NCBI RefSeq assembly: GCF_010587385.1
Contig: NZ_CP047475.1
Location: 1,798,001-1,862,000 of the forward strand
Direction of reading: 5' to 3'
Source of the DNA: Vibrio astriarenae
GTDB taxonomy: Bacteria > Pseudomonadota > Gammaproteobacteria > Enterobacterales > Vibrionaceae
Length of the DNA: 64,000 bases
Positions 27,369 to 36,027 of this stretch are shown here, piece after piece. The stretch's first letter is position 1. The number at the start of each line of letters is the position of its first letter. The position numbers and the translations under genes are program-made. Under the pieces are notes generated by a model. It did not search any database, was not told where the DNA came from, and saw only the letters and a list, made by a program, of their open reading frames with translations.

Positions 27369-27624
27369 TCATCAATTAAAGCGTTGGCGCGATTATACTC
27401 ACCTTGTTGATGAAATGCTCAGTTTTGTCGCCTCAAACCACTAATGTAAAAGGCTTAGTCACAAATAATTCATAATAAATAATTCATCGAACATTCATCA
27501 ATTTATCGCCTTATGTTCATTTTGAAAGGAAAATAGAGCAAAATCGTATAAAAACGCGTTTGACGGTTAAATATTCGCCATCTAGATTTTTATTCTCTAG
27601 TCCACAAAAACACAGGGGAATGTT

Positions 27625-27846
27625 ATGAGACGCGCGAGTACATCTTATCGTTTGCAGTTGATCAAAGAGGCGGCTTTAAAAACTCAAGGAGTGCATACGC
27701 ACGACCCTATGGCGGACTATATTCATCACCTGATGGAAGAACAACCCGATAAAGACAACAGCTTTGAAGCCAATGGACGCTTCAGCGGAGCGCACTTTGA
27801 TGAAAGTGCTGGCGGTTGGGTCAGTGATATGTGGAATATGAAATAA
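27625..27846 (+). CDS. Small conserved protein of unknown function
   Basis: A 73-residue acidic, His-rich protein with no recognised domain (RRASTSYRLQLIKEAALKTQG, then DPMADYIHHLMEEQ, ending GGWVSDMWNMK). GGGGAA at proper spacing before the ATG supports a real gene, and the sequence has the look of small Vibrio-conserved proteins. No signal peptide or membrane segment. About 255 bp of AT-rich DNA with a direct repeat of AAATAATTCAT (27463-27487) lies upstream. Confidence 0.65.
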   Translation: MRRASTSYRLQLIKEAALKTQGVHTHDPMADYIHHLMEEQPDKDNSFEANGRFSGAHFDESAGGWVSDMWNMK

Positions 27847-27909
27847 GCGATAATTACCACTTTAGTAGCAATTTGACATGAAGCCCTCAGTTTTGAGGGC
27901 TTTGTTATA

Positions 27910-29082
27910 TCAAAACCCCGATCCAAGATTGAAATAAAAGGCGTTTTCGTCATCACTAAAAGCGAAATCCATTCCTAAATGCAGGCCATATCGCCTCGCT
28001 ATTTGGTAACGGAAGCCAATGCCATAAGCCCACTCGTTTTGCGAATAGAGATCAGAGGCTTTCTCGGCAACGCTACCCACACCTCCAAAAGCCAAAGTTG
28101 ACCAGCGAGGGTCAACATGCCAAATCAATTGAGCCTGCAAAACTGAAGTAATATCGTCTTGGTAAGCGTAAGCGGCAATCCCCCTCATATCGATATATGG
28201 TCTAGCAAGTGGGGGTAATATCTGGCTCTCATCTCGCTGGGCGAGTGAGTCGAGACTAGCACTCCCTACTAAAGTGAACTTAGAGGAAAGCGGCTGAAAC
28301 TTAGTGACGCTGAACGCTAATGTATCGTAATCGTAGTCACTACCAAACCCATCTCGGTACCACATGTATTCTGTTTCTATCACGATACCATCGGTTGGGA
28401 AAAAGAAACTATTGGTTGTATCGTATTCTAAGCTAATGCCAAGCCCAGAAGTCGTAGAACTATCACCAAATACATCACTCAGTATTCTGTCGATTCGACT
28501 AGACCCAGTATTAACAGTAATTTCTGAACGAAAGAATGTCTGAGAAAAACCCAAGAATAGATCGGTGTTATCTAATCTAAACTGTAGATGCTGAATTCCA
28601 CCAAACCCCTCTGTATCGGTCTCAATTTTGTCTGGAAGTAAAACACCATTAAACCGCGTCCCTATATCAACCAACGCGTTCCCATACCCAATACCACCCA
28701 TATATCGAATAGAGTCTTGGTTCCAAGTACGGCGGTGTCCAAGGGCCGCGAACCATGTACCATTCTCTGTTGCCGCACCACCAAAAACCGTCACTGCAGG
28801 AGGTATAAGCTGAGCTCCCCCATCTACAGAGCTTAGGGCTTTGCTTTTTCTCTGCTCTTTTTCTTCTTCACTTTCATGTAAGAATACGCCGAACATACCG
28901 CCACCGAAACCGACAGCTGGTTCTGTGATGACGATAGGAACAGGCAAGAAACCATAGGCGTTTTCGGCCAAATACTCCCCCATATCGAACATTCCATCGA
29001 TGGGGTCTGTAAAACTGAAAGCGAAACTTGGTGTTGAGATTAAACTAAATGACGATAGTACAAGACTGAGCGTCTTTTTCAT
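27910..29082 (-). CDS. Outer-membrane beta-barrel protein (bacterial surface antigen/Omp85-like barrel without POTRA domains)
   Basis: A 390-residue outer-membrane protein. A Sec signal peptide ends near TPSFAFS (about residue 22). The rest shows alternating amphipathic strands (GLGISLEYDTTNSFFFPTDGIVIETEYMWY is typical of the Omp85/surface-antigen barrel) and terminates GFRYQIARRYGLHLGMDFAFSDDENAFYFNLGSGF with the C-terminal Phe used by BamA. No POTRA repeats precede the barrel. The same domain occurs at the end of patatin-like phospholipases. Function unknown. It is 21 bp downstream of the DUF1289 gene on the same strand, so the two may share a transcript. Confidence 0.78.
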   Translation of the reverse strand: MKKTLSLVLSSFSLISTPSFAFSFTDPIDGMFDMGEYLAENAYGFLPVPIVITEPAVGFGGGMFGVFLHESEEEKEQRKSKALSSVDGGAQLIPPAVTVFGGAATENGTWFAALGHRRTWNQDSIRYMGGIGYGNALVDIGTRFNGVLLPDKIETDTEGFGGIQHLQFRLDNTDLFLGFSQTFFRSEITVNTGSSRIDRILSDVFGDSSTTSGLGISLEYDTTNSFFFPTDGIVIETEYMWYRDGFGSDYDYDTLAFSVTKFQPLSSKFTLVGSASLDSLAQRDESQILPPLARPYIDMRGIAAYAYQDDITSVLQAQLIWHVDPRWSTLAFGGVGSVAEKASDLYSQNEWAYGIGFRYQIARRYGLHLGMDFAFSDDENAFYFNLGSGF

Positions 29083-29103
29083 GCTGGAGGATCCTTCTCC
29101 TGG

Positions 29104-29355
29104 TCAATCAAAAAGCGAATCCTGTGCTCCGTTGGGATCTTCTTCTTGAGGCTTATTTATCTGGTTTTTAGCCATTTTGCGACGATATCGCTGACGACAC
29201 AAATGAATAATGTGTTTCTGTTCTCTGGGCGTGAAGTTAAGCCAGTTGAAGCGTTCCTCACGTTTACGCATACACCCTTTGCAGTATCCTCGCTCATCGG
29301 TAGTACATACACCGATACAGGGGCTGGGGATATTAAAAAACTCGAGTTGTTCCAT
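29104..29355 (-). CDS. DUF1289-family small Cys-rich protein
   Basis: An 83-residue protein of the DUF1289 family: PSPCIGVCTTDERGYCKGCMRKREE, four cysteines in C-x4-C-x7-C-x2-C spacing, followed by FNWLNFTPREQKHIIHLCRQRYRRKM. The Cys cluster suggests a metal or Fe-S site. The frame extends to 29424, but the ATG at 29355 has GGAAGG upstream and starts directly before the domain, so it was chosen. Function is unknown in this family. Confidence 0.8.
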   Translation of the reverse strand: MEQLEFFNIPSPCIGVCTTDERGYCKGCMRKREERFNWLNFTPREQKHIIHLCRQRYRRKMAKNQINKPQEEDPNGAQDSLFD

Positions 29356-29515
29356 CACTAAAGTCCTTCCTGACTGCAAAGCCGCATTACATTGCAACAT
29401 TTGACCTATACTATATGCAATCATGACAGTGCGCTAACAAAAACACTGTTTTATTGCATACAATTCAATGCATTGCTTAGTGGCTGTCTCGCCACGTATT
29501 TTTGGAGTTTATTCT

Positions 29516-29959
29516 ATGAAGCTTAGTTCAAAATCACTGCTTGCAGCTATCACACTACCTGTTCTGCTGACTGCTTGCCAGAGTAATGGAGAAAGTATGG
29601 AATTGACCGCTACGGATTTCCAACACCACAACTGGGAGTTGGTACAAATTGATGGCCAAGATATCAACCTTGATAGTAAGGAAGTTGCGCCTCGCTTGGA
29701 AATTGGCGAGAACATGACGGCGAATGGTAATGCTGGTTGTAATAACTTCTTTGGCCAAGCTGAGCTGAAGAACAACCAGCTGCGCATCGATAAAATGGGC
29801 ATGACGATGAAAATGTGTCCAGATGCCGCGATGGAAGTCGAGCAAGCGATGTCAAAAACGCTGATGGAATGGAGTGATGTGACGTTAACGAAAGACCAAA
29901 TGATTCTGACTAACGGCATTCATACATTAACGTTTAATCTTCGTGACTGGGTAAACTAA
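29516..29959 (+). CDS. HslJ-like META-domain lipoprotein
   Basis: A 147-residue envelope protein. The signal peptide ends in lipobox LTAC (MKLSSKSLLAAITLPVLLTAC), followed by a META domain: NWELVQIDGQDI, the diagnostic NGNAGCNNFFGQ, and MKMCPDAAMEVEQAM. E. coli HslJ, with the same domain, is a heat-inducible outer-membrane-associated protein linked to novobiocin resistance. The ATG at 29516 has GGAG upstream and gives a clean signal peptide; the open frame starts earlier at 29468. A bidirectional terminator follows. Confidence 0.85.
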   Translation: MKLSSKSLLAAITLPVLLTACQSNGESMELTATDFQHHNWELVQIDGQDINLDSKEVAPRLEIGENMTANGNAGCNNFFGQAELKNNQLRIDKMGMTMKMCPDAAMEVEQAMSKTLMEWSDVTLTKDQMILTNGIHTLTFNLRDWVN

Positions 29960-29991
29960 CTCTCCTTGATAATCACACCCCCACAGAAACG

Positions 29992-30022
29992 AAAAAGCTC
30001 GCAAACACTGCGAGCTTTTTTA
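29992..30022. terminator. Bidirectional terminator between the META-domain gene and the methyltransferase gene
   Basis: AAAAAGCTCGC pairs perfectly with GCGAGCTTTTT over a 7-nt loop; A- and T-tracts flank both sides, serving convergent genes. Confidence 0.85.
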
Positions 30023-30033
30023 TTGAAAGTGAC

Positions 30034-30975
30034 TTAAGCGTTGCGTTCAAACAGCATCACTTTAAGGCTTGCTTCGGTATCGATATCTGCAAACTCTGGT
30101 GGGTTCTCTAAACGCTCGACAAACCGAATGTCAGGCGCTTCTTCCTGCATTGAATCAACGATGAACTCACTGCCTACCGCCGGTGAATTCACACACGCCA
30201 TCACCTTACCGTTAGGGGTTAATAGGTCTGGCAACCGACGTAGAATCTTTTTGTAGTCTTTGGTCAAAGCAAAGCTGCCCTTCTGAAATGAAGGTGGATC
30301 GATAATCACCATATCGTAAGGGCCGTTTTTCTTAATTTTTCCCCAAGATTTAAAGATATCATGCGCCATGAACTTCACTTGCTGGATATTATGGCCATTG
30401 AGTTTGTGGTTTTCTCGGCCTTTACTCAAAGAAGAGCCTGCCATATCCAGATTCACTACTTGGTCTGCCCCACCTGCAATAGCGGCAACAGAGAAGCCGC
30501 AGGTATACGCAAACAAGTTGAGTACGTTAGCATGCTTGACATTGTTCTGTACCCACTCACGACCCAGGCGCATATCGAAAAACAGGCCTGCATTTTGGTT
30601 TGAGCCAAGGTGTAATTGATACTTTAGGCCGTTTTCAACCACGACAGGGCGAGACTCAAGCTCGCCGAAAATAACTTCTGCAGGCGCGCCCGATTCATAG
30701 CGGTGTTGTAGCAAGATACAGCGCCCTTGTCGCTCATTCCAAATTGCGCTTTGGGTAAAGGTGATGAGTGTTTCGCGCAGTGCCGTTAAAAAGTCTTCAT
30801 CGACTTCTTTAAATAGGCTAACCACAAGCTGACCTTGTAGCCAATCACAGGTGATCTGCTCCAACCCTTCCCAGCTGCGTCCGCGACCATGAAACAGTCT
30901 ACGCACCTCATCTGGAGCGACTTGTAACGCTTGCTCTACCGTCGAAATAAAAGTGGTAAGTTGTTGTAACTGCAT
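30034..30975 (-). CDS. RlmI-like class I SAM-dependent RNA methyltransferase
   Basis: A 313-residue SAM methyltransferase. Motif I is VLNLFAYTCGFSVAAIAGGA (about 140-160), the acidic ribose contact follows in VVNLDMAGSSLSKGRENHKLNG, and the catalytic-type motif IV is MVIIDPPSFQKGSF. The body matches RlmI/YccW-like rRNA cytosine methyltransferases but lacks their N-terminal PUA domain, so the exact rRNA target is uncertain. It follows the pseudouridine synthase gene after 7 bp, on the same strand, forming a small RNA-modification operon. Confidence 0.85.
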   Translation of the reverse strand: MQLQQLTTFISTVEQALQVAPDEVRRLFHGRGRSWEGLEQITCDWLQGQLVVSLFKEVDEDFLTALRETLITFTQSAIWNERQGRCILLQHRYESGAPAEVIFGELESRPVVVENGLKYQLHLGSNQNAGLFFDMRLGREWVQNNVKHANVLNLFAYTCGFSVAAIAGGADQVVNLDMAGSSLSKGRENHKLNGHNIQQVKFMAHDIFKSWGKIKKNGPYDMVIIDPPSFQKGSFALTKDYKKILRRLPDLLTPNGKVMACVNSPAVGSEFIVDSMQEEAPDIRFVERLENPPEFADIDTEASLKVMLFERNA

Positions 30976-30982
30976 GTTGTCT

Positions 30983-31687
30983 TTAACCTGTAATTGATTT
31001 TGGTAGTGATGGCCACGTTAGCGCCCACGGTTCGCTCCACTGACTGATCGCCTGAATAACTTCTGGGGCTTGCCAAAGCTCACCTAAGCTATCGCTACTT
31101 GGGTTAACGACAAAGCGATGATTCTCACCTCGAAACTCAAACCCTAAACAGTAAGCGTGTAAATAACCCCTATCTGATTGACTCGAGGGATTATAGATAG
31201 GGTCGCCCACTATCGCCGAGCCGACTGATTTTATCGCGACGCGAATCTGATGAGTTTTGCCTGTATATGGCTTACACAAGAACAAACGCTGCCCGGGCAA
31301 AGCCGCCTGTGTGAAAAACTGAGTCACCGCAGGGTTTTCTGTGGTTGGATTAAGCTTCCACGCAGAGCGTCTAGAGCGTGTCATATCTCCAGAGACCAAG
31401 CCCTGCTTCTTCTTGGGCTTTTTATCCGCGATGGCTAAGTAGTACTTCTCTACTTTTCGTTCGGCAAACTGAGCGGATAGCTCCGAGGCTACTTGGCTTG
31501 TCTTAGCAAGCAGAAGAATACCCGATGTCATCTTGTCGAGGCGGTGAACAAGAAAAAGCGCGTCACAACCTAGTTGGTGAGCAACCTCTGCCACCAGCAT
31601 GGTGTCGCCATCATCTTTGTGTACTGAAACATTTGGGTGCTTGTTGATCACCACAAACTCGGGAGAATCGAAAACTATATCAAACAT
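30983..31687 (-). CDS. RluA-family RNA pseudouridine synthase
   Basis: A 234-residue stand-alone catalytic domain without an S4 RNA-binding domain. Catalytic Asp lies in VHRLDKMTSGILLLAKT, preceded by the conserved VVINKHPNVSVHKDDGD, and LCKPYTGKTHQIRVAIKSVG is motif III. It isomerises uridine in rRNA or tRNA; the site cannot be assigned. The gene leads a two-gene unit with the SAM methyltransferase. Confidence 0.9.
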   Translation of the reverse strand: MFDIVFDSPEFVVINKHPNVSVHKDDGDTMLVAEVAHQLGCDALFLVHRLDKMTSGILLLAKTSQVASELSAQFAERKVEKYYLAIADKKPKKKQGLVSGDMTRSRRSAWKLNPTTENPAVTQFFTQAALPGQRLFLCKPYTGKTHQIRVAIKSVGSAIVGDPIYNPSSQSDRGYLHAYCLGFEFRGENHRFVVNPSSDSLGELWQAPEVIQAISQWSEPWALTWPSLPKSITG

Positions 31688-31887
31688 AAGGCCTCACTCA
31701 TTGCCGCGCAGAGTATACCGAGTCCCCTTCAATACTTGAACCTCGTTTTGCTTGTTTGGGCACTGTTCATCCACGCCATACCAAAATAAGAATTTGTGTT
31801 ATGTCTCAAGGTATGTTGTTGACCTTGCTTGGGGTTCGGTTTATTTAAGTATATGATGATCTTTGTATTTCATGCTCGCAGGCCAAA

Positions 31888-33342
31888 ATGGACGCTTTTT
31901 ATCACTATTTCACCCTCACTCTTATCGGAATCTATTGGTTTTTAGTTGCCGGTGTGACTCTCCGAGTGGTTTTAAAAAGGCGTTCCGTCAGTGTTTCGCT
32001 CGCTTGGCTGATGATTATTTATATCATCCCGGTTGTTGGGGTGATCTCTTACTTTATGTTCGGTGAACTTAACCTCGGAAGAAAGCGGGCTGACCGTGCT
32101 CGCGAAATGTTTACTCCCTTTGGTGAGTGGTTTAGCTTGCTCAACGAGTGTCAGGCGCACACTCCAGAGCGCATGGACGTTCACATCTCTCCAATCGATG
32201 AACTATGTAACCGCCGTATTGGTATTCCGACCCTTTGTGGCAACAGCCTAGACCTGCGCACCAATCCAGAAGAGATCCTCGAGTCCATCATTGAAGACAT
32301 TAATCACGCTCAAAGCTCAATCAAGATGGTGTTCTATATTTGGCACCCCGGTGGCGTAGCTGATGCAGTGGCAAGTGCGCTCATTCAAGCGCGTAAGCGT
32401 GGTGTTGAAGTTAAGCTGCTCTTAGACTCTGCGGGCAGTCCTCGCTTCTTTCGAAGTTCGTGGTATACCATGATGCTCGATGCTGGTATTGAGGTTCGCC
32501 AAGCACTTTCTGTTAAGCCCTGGCGTATGTTTTTACGTAGGTTAGATCTTAGGCAGCATCGAAAAATCATTGTCATTGATGATGACGTGGCTTACACCGG
32601 CTCAATGAACTTGGTTGACCCAAAATATTTCAAGCAAGATTCTGGGGTTGGGCAATGGATAGACATCATGATTCGCGTCACCGGCCCTACGGTCAATGTA
32701 TTGTCCGCGATTCACAGCTGGGACTGGGAAGTGGAAACCGGTAAGCGCGAATTACCGCGTATTCCAGAATGCCCTTTGATTGAGGCAGAACGTCCGTTGC
32801 CGATTCAAGTGGTACCGTCAGGCCCAGGTATGCCTGATCACCTCATTTCTCAGGTTTTAACGGTCGCAATTCATCAGTCTAAACACACAGTGAGAATTAC
32901 CACTCCTTACTTTGTGCCGAGTGCCGATCTCACTGAGACATTAAAAACAACGGCTCAGCGAGGCATTAATGTTGAGCTTATCATTCCGCACAAAAATGAC
33001 TCCTTGATGGTGCAATGGGCATCACGTGCTTTTTACACAGAACTGCTTGAAGCAGGCGTCAAAATCTATGAGTTTGATGGTGGCTTACTGCATACCAAAT
33101 CGGTTGTGATTGATGACCTCTTCTGTCTTGTTGGCACAGTAAACATGGATATGCGCAGCCTATGGCTCAACTTTGAGGTTTCTCTTGCCGTAGAAGACCA
33201 AGAGTTTACGCATCAAATGGACCATCTACAGAAACAGTACATCAAGCAATCTTACCCCATTGACCTTGTGGAATGGCAAGAGAGACCCATTCGGAACCGG
33301 GTACTTGAACGTTTTTACTACCTCTTCAATCCACTTCTTTAA
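31888..33342 (+). CDS. cls: Cardiolipin synthase
   Basis: Inner-membrane phospholipase-D-superfamily enzyme that condenses phosphatidylglycerols to cardiolipin; 484 residues. Two N-terminal membrane segments (about 7-26 and 37-58) precede two HKD motifs: H224-x-K226-x4-D231 (RQHRKIIVIDDD) followed by GSMN, and LLHTKSVVIDDLFCLVGTVNMDMRS in the C-terminal half. Both catalytic sites are intact. Length and layout match ClsA. It is preceded by about 200 bp without a gene and is followed, after 88 bp, by metC. Confidence 0.95.
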   Translation: MDAFYHYFTLTLIGIYWFLVAGVTLRVVLKRRSVSVSLAWLMIIYIIPVVGVISYFMFGELNLGRKRADRAREMFTPFGEWFSLLNECQAHTPERMDVHISPIDELCNRRIGIPTLCGNSLDLRTNPEEILESIIEDINHAQSSIKMVFYIWHPGGVADAVASALIQARKRGVEVKLLLDSAGSPRFFRSSWYTMMLDAGIEVRQALSVKPWRMFLRRLDLRQHRKIIVIDDDVAYTGSMNLVDPKYFKQDSGVGQWIDIMIRVTGPTVNVLSAIHSWDWEVETGKRELPRIPECPLIEAERPLPIQVVPSGPGMPDHLISQVLTVAIHQSKHTVRITTPYFVPSADLTETLKTTAQRGINVELIIPHKNDSLMVQWASRAFYTELLEAGVKIYEFDGGLLHTKSVVIDDLFCLVGTVNMDMRSLWLNFEVSLAVEDQEFTHQMDHLQKQYIKQSYPIDLVEWQERPIRNRVLERFYYLFNPLL

Positions 33343-33430
33343 AAGGTCGTGCCAGCAAAGACTTGCAAAGATTCCTTTTTGTTGAGAAGGTCAAAGGTAT
33401 AAGAGAAATCGACTCAATAAAGGAATATTC

Positions 33431-34636
33431 ATGTCTGAAGGTAAAAAGACAACACTAATCACAGCCGGGCGAGATAAAAAATGGACGCACGGCGTGGTTA
33501 ACCCACCAGTACAACGCGCTTCCACCATCGTTTTTGATACTGTTGCGGAGAAACAACAAGCAACCATCAATCGTGCGAATAAGACCCTGTTTTACGGACG
33601 CCGTGGCACCGAAACCCACTTTGCGTTCCAAGATGCGATGGTCAAAGTTGAAGGCGGCGCGGGTTGTGCACTCTACCCTTGTGGAACAGCGGCAATCTCT
33701 AACGCCATTCTCTCTTTTGTTGAGACGGGCGACCATGTATTGATGGTCGATACCTGCTACGAACCAACGCGCGATTTCTGTAATACCATCCTCAAGAAAA
33801 TGGGCATCGAGACCACCTACTACCCGCCAGAAATCGGGGCCGGTATTCGTGATTACATCAAGCCAAACACCAAGATTCTATTTACAGAGTCACCAGGCTC
33901 TATCACGATGGAAGTACAAGATGTACCAACGCTTGCACGCCTTGCACATGAGCAAGACATCATTGTCATGCTAGATAATACTTGGGCTGCTGGTGTGAAC
34001 TTCTCTCCATTTGAGCATGGCGTGGATATTTCGATCCAAGCTGCAACCAAATACATTGTTGGTCACTCAGATGTGATGCTAGGCACTGCCGTTGCTTCTG
34101 AAAAATACTGGGACCAACTGCGCGAGCAAAGCTATTTAATGGGACAGTGTGTTTCTCCTGATGATGCCTATCTTGGCCTACGTGGCTTGCGCACGATGGA
34201 TGTTCGTCTCAAACAACATGCTGAAAACAGTCTTAAAGTGGCACAGTGGTTAGCACAGCGCCCAGAGGTCGATCATGTTCGCCACCCTGCGCTTGAATCC
34301 TGTCCCGGTCATGAGTTCTTTGAACGCGACTTTACAGGTGGCAATGGCCTGTTCTCATTCGTGCTAAAAACAACCAATCCGAAAGCGACAACGGCGCTTC
34401 TCGATGGCATGGATCACTTCAGCATGGGGTACTCGTGGGGCGGCTTTGAAAGTTTGATTCTTGCTAACGAGCCAAAGAGTTTCAACAGCTTACGCACGGT
34501 AGCGAATCCTAATTTTGAAGGTACCTTAATTCGTCTGCACATTGGCTTGGAAGATATCGAAGATTTAATTGCGGACCTTGAACGTGGACTTGCTCGCTAC
34601 AATGCGGTCATTCTGGAAAACGCTGTAACGGCATAA
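33431..34636 (+). CDS. metC: Cystathionine beta-lyase MetC
   Basis: PLP enzyme that converts cystathionine to homocysteine, pyruvate and ammonia in methionine synthesis; 401 residues. The PLP lysine is in AATKYIVGHSDVMLG (about residue 206), with VMLDNTWAAG before it and LRGLRTMDVRLKQH after it. RRGTETHFAFQDAM and the C-terminal SWGGFESL are typical of MetC rather than MetB. AAAGGAAT precedes the ATG. A strong terminator follows. I recall metC next to tag and a Vex pump in V. cholerae, matching this order. Confidence 0.95.
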   Translation: MSEGKKTTLITAGRDKKWTHGVVNPPVQRASTIVFDTVAEKQQATINRANKTLFYGRRGTETHFAFQDAMVKVEGGAGCALYPCGTAAISNAILSFVETGDHVLMVDTCYEPTRDFCNTILKKMGIETTYYPPEIGAGIRDYIKPNTKILFTESPGSITMEVQDVPTLARLAHEQDIIVMLDNTWAAGVNFSPFEHGVDISIQAATKYIVGHSDVMLGTAVASEKYWDQLREQSYLMGQCVSPDDAYLGLRGLRTMDVRLKQHAENSLKVAQWLAQRPEVDHVRHPALESCPGHEFFERDFTGGNGLFSFVLKTTNPKATTALLDGMDHFSMGYSWGGFESLILANEPKSFNSLRTVANPNFEGTLIRLHIGLEDIEDLIADLERGLARYNAVILENAVTA

Positions 34637-34661
34637 TTTCATTTTTACTTTGTAGATTAAA

Positions 34662-34690
34662 AAGAGCGGCTGTAGTAGCCGCTCTTGTTC
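34662..34690 (+). terminator. Terminator of metC
   Basis: AAGAGCGGCT (34662-34671) pairs with AGCCGCTCTT (34677-34686) over a 5-nt loop; placed between convergent metC and the DUF4136 gene. Confidence 0.8.
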
Positions 34691-34705
34691 AATCACTTCT
34701 CGATA

Positions 34706-35257
34706 CTAGTTGATTACCACAGGGTACTCTTTAAACATCTCGCTAACTTGTTTTACGATGAACTCTTGACGGTCAGACGGCTTCATTGTTTCGCGTAGCT
34801 GTCGCTGCGAAATAGAACGCCACACAACCTCGTTGGTTTCACTGTCTACAAGATCAACGGCAATTTTTCCGTACTTAATCTCCGTCACTCGTGTTGGTGT
34901 ACTTGCCCCAATACCGTAACCCACGCCACTGCGTCGACTGCCAGAACCAACGCCGAAACTAAACGTTGGGCCATCGGCCCGGAGTTCACTCGCCTCCAAG
35001 ATATCAAAACGAACCACTAGGTCACTGTCTTGCTCTGATTGTGAAAGTCCCTTCATTGCCAACTCGCTGTCGACCGCTTGCTGAATACGGCTACCATCCA
35101 GACTGAGTGGCGCGTCCCCTCTATCTTCAAACTGATATGTTTTATAGCCAGAGAAATTGGCGTTTGAGTCATAGTCAGTCGCCACGCTAGAAGCGCATCC
35201 TGAGACAACGGCAATGACTGACGCCAAGACTAAAGATTTTTTGAGCGAATTTAGCAT
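34706..35257 (-). CDS. DUF4136-family lipoprotein
   Basis: A 183-residue envelope lipoprotein: signal sequence with lipobox VSGC (MLNSLKKSLVLASVIAVVSGC), then the DUF4136 domain (VATDYDSNANFSGYKTYQFED, GLSQSEQDSDLVVRFDILE, KYGKIAVDLVDSETNEVVWRSIS). A Gly/Ser/Arg-rich insert SFGVGSGSRRSGVGYGIG lies in the middle. Function of the family is unknown. It is monocistronic and converges on metC. Confidence 0.82.
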   Translation of the reverse strand: MLNSLKKSLVLASVIAVVSGCASSVATDYDSNANFSGYKTYQFEDRGDAPLSLDGSRIQQAVDSELAMKGLSQSEQDSDLVVRFDILEASELRADGPTFSFGVGSGSRRSGVGYGIGASTPTRVTEIKYGKIAVDLVDSETNEVVWRSISQRQLRETMKPSDRQEFIVKQVSEMFKEYPVVIN

Positions 35258-35409
35258 TACACAACCTCGATTTGCTAAGTGCTTGAGATGAGTCTAGTCG
35301 CTTTTCTTGTATCGGTTTTGCAACTCAAGTAACGGCAAAGCGACGTATTTGATTTACTTATGATTATGTACGAACAATACAGAATAATGTTTAGTGAATG
35401 TCAGGATGT

Positions 35410-35964
35410 TCATCGCTGGCGGCAAATACAGTCAACATCATGGTCATTAACGATCCCAGTCGCTTGTAGAAATGCGTACATCGTTGTGCTGCCGACAAAT
35501 TTAAATCCACGCTTTTTCAGATCTTTTGATAGCTTATCCGACAACGGCGTTGTCGCCGGTGGAAAATCATCTTTCGTTCTCACGTCAATGATTTTGTTGT
35601 TGGTAAAACCCCAAACATAATCGCTAAAGCTACCAAACTCTTGTTGAATCTCCAAAAAGCGCTGAGCGTTGTTGATGGCTGATTCTATTTTAGCTCGGTG
35701 GCGAATGATGCCACTGTCTTGCAAAAGCGCATCCACTTTCTCACTATCAAAAGTAGACACTATTTTCGGGTCAAAGTTCGCAAATGCACTACGGTAACCT
35801 TCCCGCCTCTTCAGAATCGTGTACCAACTCAACCCAGCTTGGGCAGATTCAAGCACCAGAAACTCAAAAAACACCTTGTCTTCGTAAACCGGTACGCCCC
35901 ACTCTTTATCGTGGTACTCAACATAGTCAGTTTTACTCTCATCCAGCCATTGGCAACGTTTCAT
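35410..35964 (-). CDS. tag: DNA-3-methyladenine glycosylase I
   Basis: Base-excision-repair glycosylase that removes 3-methyladenine; 184 residues. The ATG at 35964 was chosen over 35988 because it puts the zinc-snap residues at family positions: Cys4 and His18 (MKRCQWLDES...EYHD) with the C-terminal H and C of VNDHDVDCIC. The catalytic region KVFFEFLVLESAQAGLSWYTIL and the RHRAKIESAINNAQ segment are typical. GAGG lies 8 bases before this ATG. It follows the RND pump gene and a stem-loop at 35984-36007. Confidence 0.95.
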   Translation of the reverse strand: MKRCQWLDESKTDYVEYHDKEWGVPVYEDKVFFEFLVLESAQAGLSWYTILKRREGYRSAFANFDPKIVSTFDSEKVDALLQDSGIIRHRAKIESAINNAQRFLEIQQEFGSFSDYVWGFTNNKIIDVRTKDDFPPATTPLSDKLSKDLKKRGFKFVGSTTMYAFLQATGIVNDHDVDCICRQR

Positions 35965-35983
35965 TTCCTTTACCTCAATAGAA

Positions 35984-36007
35984 AACACGCCTCAAACGAG
36001 GCGTGTT
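35984..36007 (-). terminator. Terminator of the vexIJK-type operon
   Basis: AACACGCCTC pairs perfectly with GAGGCGTGTT over a 4-nt loop; on the minus strand it is followed by TTTC. It lies between the pump gene and tag. Confidence 0.75.
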
Positions 36008-36027
36008 AATGTCAATAATCACTTAGG

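Noticed and set aside
27463..27487. Tandem AAATAATTCAT as an origin or phage site
   Set aside because: Only two copies in AT-rich intergenic DNA; too weak to support a call.
35360..35620. Plus-strand frames across tag and neighbouring genes
   Set aside because: They are antisense to genes with clear family motifs.
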